A stretch of DNA of 64,000 nucleotides from Euclidia mi (Eukaryota > Arthropoda > Insecta > Lepidoptera > Erebidae), in contig OX123199.2 in NCBI GenBank assembly GCA_944739405.2, positions 3,957,898 through 4,021,897 on the forward strand, given 5' to 3'. Shown piece by piece: positions 50,201-62,200 of the stretch; position 1 is the first letter of the stretch; every line of letters begins with the position of its first letter. The notes under the pieces were generated by a model. It saw only the letters and a list, made by a program, of their open reading frames with translations. It did not search any database and was not told the origin of the DNA. A program made the position numbers and the translations under genes.

Positions 50201-53200
50201 GCCAGGGGCCCCTCGCAGCCCGACATCTCGTAGCTCTCTGAACTGCTGCGGAACAAATTATATCATACATACATACATACATAGACTCACGCCTGTTTCC
50301 CCGAAGGGGTAGGCAGAGGCACACTAAACACCCACTTTTCGCCAGTGTTTTGATCCCACGTAATAGGTGGCGAGCCTATTGCCGCTTATCGGGATATTTA
50401 GTTTGCCAGAGCCTCGTCCGTTGATCGGCAGGTGTACCACTTGCAGGTGAGGTTGGCTTGGAACCCTAAGTTCTTGGTGGGAACCCTATGCACCCCAAAT
50501 TATATCACCTAGTATTTATACGGACTTTGTAATAAAATGAGTCTGACTGGGAGTCGGAAGCCTAAGCTGTAGATTTGCCAAAGAGCATTAATTGGAGCGT
50601 GGCATTCTGGAATAGGGGACTGATTAGGGATTGTATGACAATTATTTCTTTAGTCATTTGAGTGTTACTTCTATGCCATTAAAAACAAAAAGCTTTCCTA
50701 AAAAATCATTAATATATTTTTGGCAATAGTATAGGTGAGTAATAAAAATACGAAAATAGAAAATAGTAACGTAATTGTCTCTTTTTTGTGACGCTATGTA
50801 GAAGATACGTAGGTATGTCTGTCCATCAGTGGACTACCAAAGCCTGCATGATGAAATAAAGGTGACCTCGGCGGACATTCGTCGACCAAATTGGAAACAT
50901 CCTAAGAAACGGAAAGGTCCGAAGTACCCGAAACCGGCGAACATGTATGAAAAGAGTAATGAGTGTAGAGGAAGCGCGTGAGGTTTGTAAGGATAGGAGC
51001 AAGTGCCGTTCTGTTGTCTCTGCCTACCCCGACGGGAAAAAGGCGTGAGTATATGTATGTATGTATTTTTAGAGACGCAAATATGAAGAGACCTGTGTCC
51101 ATCAGAGTGCTAATGGCTGTATGACGAAATAAAGGTAAAAAAATAATAACTGCCTCCATGGTCCAGTGGATAGGCTACGCTATCCTGGGTTCGATTCCCA
51201 GGCCGGGCAAAATTGTTATTGAGTTTTTCCGACTTCTCAGTAGCAGCACGGAGTCCGGCAATGCGCCCAGTAACGGTAATAGGATTGCCCCCGTGGGAGC
51301 TTAAATTCCTAATAGGTATGTCGCCATATTAATAATACACCACCGCTAGCCCCTTCGGGGACAAGGGTGTGAAGCTTTAAAAAATAATAAACATAATATA
51401 ACTTCATGCCTTTATCCTCGAAGGGGTAGGCAGAGGTGTATTACATTCCTACACTTCGCCAGTTATGTTTAATAGGAGACGAGCCTATGGCCTTCTACCG
51501 GGCACATTATTAAGCGAGCAAAAATTAACATTTTTAATGCACACGTAACTACGAAAAGTCAGGGGTGTGTGCTCGGGATAACTACGGGGCAGCGAGTCCT
51601 ATGTAGGTACGTATGAAATAAAGTCACATACATAGACTCACGCCTGTTTCCCGGAGGGGTAGGCAGAGACTACGGACCGCCATTTGCAACGATCCTGACA
51701 TATCTCTCTTGCTAGAGTCAAAAATAAAAAAAGGTGTGTGTACTAACTAGTGTGAATTCTTCCTCTTGCGTGGATCATGGTGGTGTAAGTGCGTGTTCTG
51801 CATCGGCGCGTGATGCGGCGCATGTGCGGGTAGCGCGCCGGGCGCGTCCGCGCATGCGCCGCCCACGCTGCCGCCGCCGACCGTCGTCAGCTCGTACGCC
51901 GGCGCCGCACTCGCACTCGCCCTGGAAACAACACGCTCACGTCATTATACACGTTGCTACAGACTTGCTGGAGGACAACGCACACGCGCGTAACCAAAGC
52001 AGTTACGTCATTGTTGAGGGACAACGCACATTCACGTTACACGCACGTAATACACCATGAATAGCCGGCTCGACTTGGGAACTCTTGGCTCGACTCTCAC
52101 AGAATATACATTTCAGTAACCAACAGTATGCCGGCGTCGCACTCACGCTCGCCCTGCAAACGCAGTAACGTCTTACACACGTAGCTACTAGGTACTTGTA
52201 CTAGCTACTAGGTACTAGGACGACGCATAAACACGTCACACACACTTACAGCATGCCGGCTCGATTGGGGAAGTACCCTCTCACAAAATATCAACTTGAA
52301 CTAACAGTAGCTATACGGTTGCGTTTCATTCGCTGGGTGTAAGTGCCAAAGGCCAGACCTTTATGATTCTTCCCTCATCCCGCTGCTCCTCTTATTACGT
52401 TTCCCATCCAGGGCGGCAACACACTTGTGACTCATCGCCTACCATCAAGCGATACTTCAGCTCGTTTGACCACACTCACGTAAAAAACACAACGTACAAA
52501 CACTTTTTACAGCGTTCCAAATATAAACAAAAACCAAATGACCTATCTTATGACGTCACAGCCCGTCTATGCTTGCGATACTAAATTTAAATTGTGTGTT
52601 CAGCATAAACGATTACCTACACCATTTTTGGTTACGAGCCAGTTAATTCTCAGTGTAATAATAACTATATTATGAATCTAAATAGTGCGAGAATACAACT
52701 AGATAGCGACCTTGTCGATGTAATCGGTTGCGCGAGCATCATGGTGCGCGTACGTCAGTGGCCCGATGTTGACTGTTGACCGAATATGGCGAAAGAAATA
52801 CATTCGTTTAAAAAAAATCGTTTACATACGGTGAAGATTTCTATGTATTGCTTTTGTAATTATTAGTTATTGATGCGTACTTTCACTTGAACGTCATCGG
52901 TAGTTCGTATTTCGTATTTCTGCAGTATTGCTATTTTATTCTGATGATAGTGTCGAAATGACTGAAAAGTTCAACGAATTGATACTGTTATATGCAATCA
53001 ATAATAAAAACTGTCATGCAAATGCCTGATCTACGAATTGACCATACAACATTTGCTCCAAATCTAAGTAGGACCTGTACATTTCTGACAGCCTAGCCTA
53101 AGCCAACATAAAAAATATATATTGTCTATATGCAGCCAATTACAAAAAACCGTGAGCCATATCACAGATTATAGAAAAACAAATTACATCCAACATCCTA

Positions 53201-56200
53201 AACTAAATTAAACAAATTAGATGAAGTGACCTGAACTGGCTTGCACTTACTTGACTGGCTTTAAATCATAACACAGTAGGCATTACATATTTTGCTCATA
53301 AAAAATATGCGAGAACGAAAAAATATTACGTCATGAGGGGGATGCCCATTTGTACATACATACATACATACATATCGTCACGCCTTTTATCCCCGAAGGG
53401 GTAGGCAGAGGTGTATTTCTACACCCACTTTTCGCCAGATATACTTTAGTCCCACGTAATAAGGGGCGAGCCTATTGCCGTACCGGGCACATTTCCAGAC
53501 TCCGTGCTGCTACTGAGAATTTCGTGACAGAAAAACCCAATAACACTGCCCGACCCAGGAATCGAACCCGGGACCTCCCGATCCCACGCGCACATTTATG
53601 CCGCGAGACCAACGAGGCAGTCGTATAGGGTTTGATGTCGAGTTTTCCGTCTCTACGCAAAGATGGTATTTGCATCGTGTTACCCCTTAGTCGCCTCTTA
53701 CGACACCCAGGGGAAGATAGGGGGTGGTGACACTTGTATTCTATGCCGTCAACCACACGGCGAATGCCCATTTGTATGATGTAATAAGTATTTCTAGACG
53801 AAACGCTATCTACCTACCACCGAAAAACGAGATTTTTAATATTTATACAGATCCGTATCTCAAAAAGTAAAAAATGAGCTCATGTATGACCTCTCTGTTG
53901 ATCGTTTAACATGAAAGCACTTAGACTTATTATAAACTAGAGGACGCCAGCAGCTACGCCTGCATTTTTTTTTATTTACCCGTTTTGGCCGATCCCGTGG
54001 GAATTTCGGGAAATCCCTTCTTAGTGCACCCCTACAGTCCCCAAGGACCATACATGCCAAATTTAAGCTTCCTGCGCCCAATAGTTTCGACTGTAGCGAG
54101 TCTGTCAGTCAGTCAGTAACGCAAGGATTTTATATATTAAGATTAGGATTATTTTCAACTTATAAGAAACCTTTGCCTCTTATGAGATTACTAGAGGACG
54201 CCAGCAGCTACGCCTGCATTATTTTTAAATTTACCCGCTTTGGCCGATCCCGTGGGAATTTCGTGCAATCCCTTCTTAGTGCACCCCTACGGTCCCCAAG
54301 GAATATACATACCAAATTTCAGCTTCCTGCGCCCAATAGTTTCGGCTGTAGCGTGTCTGTCAGTCAGTCAGTAACGCAAGGATTTTATATATTAAGATAA
54401 TGCATATTGCGCCAAAAATCTATCGTCGCCTTTTCTGACCTCTCTGAGAATGAATATCGGTATATCAGCCAGGACAAGCTATTTTATATACGCGGATAGA
54501 TAGATATACCTAAAGGATAGATAAAGATATTAAGCAGGTACCTACCAGTTACCTCACAAACTAGTAGTGCTTTCTTTATCTAAAACTACTGATAATACTA
54601 ATGCAGATTATGATGCCCAAAATGTGGATTTACCGTCTTCGAAATGCGAACAGCCTCAATATTAAATATTTCTGTTTTTACCGTATTACATACATACATA
54701 CATATCGTCACGCCTTTTACTCCCGAAGGGGTAGGCAGAGGTGTATTTCTACACCCACTTTTCGCCAGATATACTTTAGTCCTACGTAATAAGGGGCGAG
54801 CCTATTGCCGTACCGGGTACATTTCCAGACTTCGTGCTGCTACTGAGAATTTCGTGACAGAAAAACCCAATAACACTGCCCGACGCAGGAATCGAACTCG
54901 GGACCTCCTGATCCCACGCGCACATTTATGCCGCGAGACCAACGAGGCAGTCGTATAGGGTTTGATGTCGAGTTTTCCGTCTCTACGCAAAGATGGTATT
55001 TGCATCGTGTTATCCCTTAGTCGCCTCTTACGACATCCACGGGAAGATAGGGGGTGGTGACACTTGTATTCTATGCCGCCAACCACACGTATTCTTTGAT
55101 AAATATACCTGTTCAACATCGTAAATGTATACAAAGTACAAGAAAGTAAAATACTTTGTATAATGCAGTGATTGGTGAAATAAATCGTCTCGTGTATGAA
55201 GAACTGCGCGGACGGCAAAGGCCTTGACATTGGCTCGGTCGAGCGCATCGCACACAACCCACACGTACACCACTCATTATAGATGAATAATAGACATAAT
55301 ATATGCAGCATCATAGGTGTACTTAGTACCTGTGCACTGTGCAGTGCCGCCTTAACTAGGGCTGTGCTAGCACTACCCAGGTACAGGGCGCAAACCCTGA
55401 AAAGGGCGCAATAGTGGCCCTCCTTATCCAGACTGATATTATATCGCAGAGCCCAAACTACTGACGATACAAACATTACATTCGGGCAGCGGGCTTCTTT
55501 TATGACCTGATGTCAGACGACAGCCAGTGTAGAGCTCATATTCTATCAAATCTGGGGGGCGATTCAGAAACTTTCGATATCTCATTTGACATTCGATTCT
55601 GTTAATTGTCGAACGGGCTACCTCATTTTTTGTCAAAACTATCGCATTTCCTATCAATTTTATGCATTCAGTATGAAGTAAATAAATAAATAAACCGAAT
55701 TTAATGAATATTTGTTCAAAATATCTTTGATAAGCTGCTAAAAGACGAGGACAATAATTTGACATATCGTACGATTACTTGTCGTGACATTCTGAATCGG
55801 CCTGCGGGTTAGACTAGTAACCGGAGTCTCCGCGGCGTGTAGTGTAGGGCTTGCATACAAGTGGGGAACGCTAGGACGGTGTTGATGATGTGGATGATGA
55901 TACTCGAAGGTGAAACGCCACAGGCTGGCGTTGGACAAAGGCTTGGTAGTGCTTTTCTTCAAGAAAGGCGACAAATCTTAGGAAATATTTTTAAAATGAA
56001 TGCTTAGCGCAGGCGAAGCCGCGCGACTGCTAGTATGTATAAAATATTTCATAAATGCGGTTATTGAATCTCGCACTGGACTCATAAAAGACTATTTACG
56101 GAAATGCATGTATGTTACTGTGTTCATGTATCATTACATAAGCGCAGTAATGAATAAGGCCTTCAACATATCTCATACATATCGCATATCTATAACGTAG

Positions 56201-59200
56201 GTAATTACTTTTGCCGTTACTGTTTAGTATCGTTCGATTCAATCGTTAATTCGAACTATCTTGAATAAACTAGTGCACTTATAATAAATATTTTTGGATG
56301 TTTAATTCTCAGTAGGTATATTCTAAGTAGGTTTATACTCATGACAAGCGAGAATTGTTTTAAAACTATGCCATTTTTGTCAAATTATGCTCAAAAGCCT
56401 TCAATCAGGACAAGGCGTTCAAGTTCTAGAGAAGAATTCTCTTCTTAAGGGTATTTAGTGTGCCCTGTATAGAACTTCCTGCGCTTTGGGCGTAGAACGC
56501 CAGAGACGCAAAAAGATAAACCAGCGATTGTTGTATAAAATAAAATGAATAAGCCAAATAGACGGCACAAGGCATAGCGCTCCTATACTTGGGTGAAAAG
56601 TCACAACAAAACCTAACATTTACAATGTTCCAAATCCCCAAACCAAAATAAAAACCATATTAAAATACTGGACTCATCAGTGTCCAAGCTGAATAACAAA
56701 AACACGCGAGTCGACCGAGCTAATGTGTAGGAGGCATTAAGTCGGTCAGGGCAGTTCAAGTGCACGGCTGCGATTATGTAAGCCGACGCGCAAACGTACA
56801 CTGCAGCCAGATTTACGACATTGTTCTAACAAAGCGCACCATTCTGATATAACTGTGCAGTTTTAGAACCGCAATACTATGTTTGTGTTTACTTTTAAAA
56901 TATGTTTATCGTAACAATTGTTATAGATCTTTGTAAATATTGGAACAGCGCTAAAGAATTGAACGATACGCATTAACACACATATTAAACCTAAAACTAA
57001 ACTACAAATATAAAAGAACAAAACGGGTAAAGGAAAACAAAAAAAAACAATTGGACGACTGGCTTGGAGTGCAAGGTCTTCCGTTCCCAGTTGTGTGTCG
57101 TCACTTTTAAAAAGACGCCATTTCCGATGCCATTTTTGAGGTTACACCAGCAGGATCAGACAATAGCTGGGTGCATTTAATTTTCCAACAGCTGGGAGCA
57201 CCCTTTAATAAATAAAAACAACTATTTATACTGTACATTGAATAATACTCTGAAGGTACCTACTGTTTGTCCTAACGTACTGTTTGTCCTATTTTACTGA
57301 CCGCAGTGCAAATTTATTGCAGAATCAGTGGGTTATTATAATGGGTATTCCATTTCCTATATCATTCCCTAATTTCTTTCCGCACACAAAGAAACATTCA
57401 GCCAGCAGGGTTATACTTTAGGAGTTCTTTAGTTTTAGGACAGCCAGTCTATTTCTTTTATTTTTTTACGAAGTGGAAAATCCCTTCGGATCTCCAGCTC
57501 CGGGGAAACGAGAGCCGGAGTATGTGGTGTTTCCACTAAAAACCACCTCGACTGTCGTACAAAGGCACCCTACGGGAACAAGACCGGGTACAGTAGCTGT
57601 CCAGTCTTCCTCCCATGGCACCACGTTGAACCAAACCCAATCCTAAAGAGGACAGCCAGAGTCTACGAGGCCACTAAAAAGAGTTGTTCTACTGTCAGGT
57701 TCAAAAAGTCCGAATCTTCTGCTAATGGGTCGTATCAGTGTCATATAGCTTTATTATTTCAACACAACTCAAAGTAACTCCAATTAGTGCTGACTTTATA
57801 CGCCGTCGGGAGTGTTTGAATGGTAGCACTACCAGTCTGGTTTCCTCCTACGCACAAGAAGCCATAGGTGAAAAGCTGTAATTATATTGCGACTGTTATC
57901 ACTGGTTATAAAATATGGGCAAATATTGGCTTGAGTCTTGTGAGTAAAAGGTCACTCTTAGAAAACTCTGAAGGTATTAGGATTTGGACACGCAGTACAC
58001 TCAGGCTCGCAACAAACAATTGGAGATCACACAAAGTGTTCTTAAATTCTGTGTCTATATGAGCTAGGTCTTTTTCATTCTAGAATAGTCCAAATTCACA
58101 AATATATGTTTAGTGAGAATGGTTAAGATTCAATTAATAGGATAACATTAAAAGGCGGACGTTCTCTGACCAGATTGGAGACATCCTGAAAAAAGGACAA
58201 GTCATAAGTACCCTTAACAGAAGAGCATGCATGAGAAACTCGATGGGAGTGAGTGAAGCAAGAGAGGTATGTCAGGATCGTTGCAAATGGCGTTCCGTAG
58301 TCTCTGCCTACCCCTCCGGGAAACAGGCGTGAGTCTATATATGTATGTAGGTATGTACATTAAAACTGTAGCCAAACCAAGGACTTCCCCTTTAACATAG
58401 TCGACTACAATATTAGGTATGTAATCTGTCTATCACCATAATGAAGGCAAACTGAGAGCTAGATTGACACTCATTTATCGAAATAGAACAAAGTATTACA
58501 GTTCATCATCATCATCTCAGCCTAAGGCTGCGGTTCCACTGAGGCGGAGCGGAGCAGAGCGGATACAAGCTGGGCCGCGATTCACCAATCACATGGCTTG
58601 AAATAAAAGAGATGTGGATTTCAAAACTGCACCACTGCTCCACTCCGCCTCAGTGGAACCACAGCCTTAAGCCTGCTCATCATAGCCCATCTTCCCTCAA
58701 TAATCTCCACACAGACCGATCTTAAGTAGGTAAAACGATTGGGCGTACATAAATAGACTCTGTAACTGCGCCAATAAAAATCTAACCCTTACTTTTACTA
58801 GGCTTCACTGTAGACGAGTCAACACAACACAACGATCTATATGTACGCCAAAACCTCTCATGTTTCTATTTTGACAACAAAGTTCAAAACACTGTACTGT
58901 CAACTTTATTACCCCGTGACGAACATTGTAATTTTGTCAAGATTTGGCAACCGCCATACTTTCGAACACCTGACCACAAAAATTGTTATAAAAAAGCCAG
59001 TTAACAAGTAGGTGCTACTCGAATCGTTTTATATGTATTTATTTATACCTCTTTTTTATTTCTTAATGGAGAGACTGGAGAGTTCAGTTATTAGGTCGGT
59101 TCTGACTTGGACCTCGTTTTATTGACACACCACTTAGGTTCCAAGCCATCCTCACCTGCAAGTGGTGCACCTGCCGATCAACGGACGAGGCTCTGACAAA

Positions 59201-62200
59201 CAAAATATCCCGATAAGCTGCAATAGGCTCGCCACCTATTACGTGGGATCAAAACACTGGCGAAAAGTGGGCGTTTAATATGCCTCTGCCTACCCCTTCG
59301 GGGAAACAGGCGTGAGACTATGTATGTATATACCACAATTTTAAAGTAGGTAATATATTTTTTGTAAATAATTTAGAGGACAGGCGACAACTGTCCGTTT
59401 TGTATTAGTTATGTTCCAACTAGATAAAGTTATAATACCTAACCCATTGCTACGGGAAGTTACAATTCCTTATATAGACATAATGTCCGATTTAATAACC
59501 AATAGGGAAAATCTATTAATCAGACATACAAAATTACTTGTCCTTGTCACCGTAGAGCCTAAACTGCAACGTCTCATCGTTTTGAAGAAGCCATTACTAC
59601 GAAAATTCGGGCAACGGTTAGAAGGTGAAAGGAGCCTTGCTGACTTCAGCATGAATGGGCCGGCTCGACCGGGGAAGTACTACCCTCTCACAGAAAATCG
59701 ACGTAAAGTAACAGTACCTAAACTGTTGCGTTTCGTTCGGTGAGTAAGAGTGCCGGAGACCATATCCCCTATTCCATCTCCCTCATCCCACTCATCCTTT
59801 CCCTTTTCCCCACCCCAAGGGGCGGCAACGCACTTGTGACTCCTGTGGTGTTGCTTGTGTCCATGAGCTGCGGTAATTGCTTACCATCGGGCAATCCGTC
59901 TGCTCGTTTGCCGCCTATTAACATAAAAAAAATATATGTATGTTTATAAGCCATAAGGCCATAACTGTAGTGGACAGTTTAGGGACCGACTTAACATACG
60001 GAGAGAGCCAATACAAACTAACATTGACATTGACACCCGCCAAGCACGTGATTAATAAACACCTTTCACGTTATCGCTGAGTAACTAATCAACGATAGTA
60101 AAGCGATAATGATATCATAATATTTCCTTCTCACCGCACAGTCTACCGTCTAACGTAGATATAAACATACATCCATACATAGGCTCACGCCTGTTTCCCC
60201 GAAGGGGTAGGCAGAGGCATATTAAACGCCCACTTTTCGCCAGTGTTTTGATCCCACGTAAGAGGTGGCGAGCCTATTGTCCTATATGGACATTTTGTTT
60301 GCCAGAGCCTCGTTCGTTGATCGGCAGGTGCACCACTTGCAGGTGAGGTTGGTGCGGGACCCTATGTTCTTGGTAGATATAAACAACTTGTAGAAACAAA
60401 AAGTATATTACCTGCGGCAAGCAGACGCCAAATTTAGGAAATAATAAAAGGTTTAGGCCCACGCTTGTATAAAGCAAAGGTTAAATAAAATTATGTTAAA
60501 ACTATATAAGTACATTATCAACCGTTGTGTTTTCAAAGATCTTATTTTTACTTTTTAATATGATTGTGTAGAAACGGTAAACAACATGCTAGGATTTATT
60601 GTTTTAGCAATTTGTTTCTCGATCTTAATAAACAGATAGTAACTTAAAAAATATTTAAGTATACATACAACAAACGTGATTTTCTTTTATAGATGATGAT
60701 ACGGAACCCTTCGTGCGAGAGTCCGACTCGCACTTGCCCAATTTTTTATCTTTTGAGTGTGTGGCTAACTCTGGTGTCGGTATTTAGCAGACAGATTACT
60801 AAATAGTTACTACGATTTAGCAGACAGTGCTAGGGCCTCCTGGCCTAACGATCCTTGTCCTGAGGCAAGATCTGGGGCCGACGGCTTTACATGCCCTCCG
60901 AAGCACGGTAGCGCTCTGATGTAAATGCCACACGCGGTCACCCATCCAAATGGCGTCCTATGCAAGCGCTGCTAACTTTGCCGATCTACTACGAACGGCC
61001 AGCCAAGTCTCGCTATGAGCGCTATAGGAAACATACTCCACATTTATTCTATCTATGAATAGATACACGTATTTAGCAGTGTTATGTATGTTATATTAAA
61101 TGTCATAATAAATAAATAAAAAAAATAAAATAAAAAATTATCGCTGAGTCACGCGATGTAAACGACTCACAATCACTTGCACAATAGCTAATGTTTACGA
61201 ATAATAACATGACCCAACTATGACTAGAACCGTGCACAGCTGATAACATGATGCCGTGGAACATACTTACTATGAAGTTTTTAATAGCCATCATATTAAC
61301 AGTAATAGGTAATAAAAGGAAAGTCTGTCCAGGCCTTGTAAAACTAGTCTAATAAAAAATGTACTTTAAGGATACTTTTCAAAAAAAAAAAAAAAACACA
61401 AGTCAAATTCTGGAAAATCTAATCTTTGTTCTAGTTGCAATTTTTTTGCAGTGGATGCTTTTTGAGTCTAACCAGATATAACAGAATATTAGCCTTTCTG
61501 TGGAAAGGCTATTGTGTCATATCTGTCACAACTGGAGCGAATTTCTGACCACCAAAGGAATAGCTATATTCAAGGGTACCTACACCCTATAACGACAATT
61601 ACAGATCTTAGTCACTAACGTGCTTCCTCGGGCACCGGGCAGGCAATATTTAACCATTTAAAATCTTAAGTTTTATTCAAATGCGAAATTTGGATAAACA
61701 ATATTTTACGACAGAAATAATGGCAGCAAATACGTATATTAAAACACAAGTCGGTTGTAACACGACTTCCTTATGGGTCTGTTTGCTCTATGGTGGAAAT
61801 CAGCCACCATTGAAATGGACACGTCAATGTTTCAACATGAAACTTGCCGTCAAATTACTCTTATCTTATATTACAATTTGCCGGTTCAACTTGAAGGACG
61901 AATGGAATGGTTCCCTAGGTATTTAAACAAAGGTTTTAAGTAAGGCTTTTCGTGTACAAGGCTACGTAAATCTTAGATGCTAACGGTTTGCCATTAAGCA
62001 GTTTGCCGTTTAATGTAGGTACTTGATTGCTTTTTATGTTACGTGTGTAATGAATGACACTAATGACAGTTTTTACTTCTATATTAGGCAGGGCCGGATT
62101 CGGTAAGGGGGTAACTAAGTTAGAGGCTCAATTACCTCCCCCTCTTTCCCAAATGTATCTATTTTCTTTCAAAGACTTTGTACTGTTTCTCTGGATAAAA

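Noticed and set aside
54802..55476. 224-codon - frame
   Set aside because: Most of its length is composite SINE; the upstream part has no recognisable domain.
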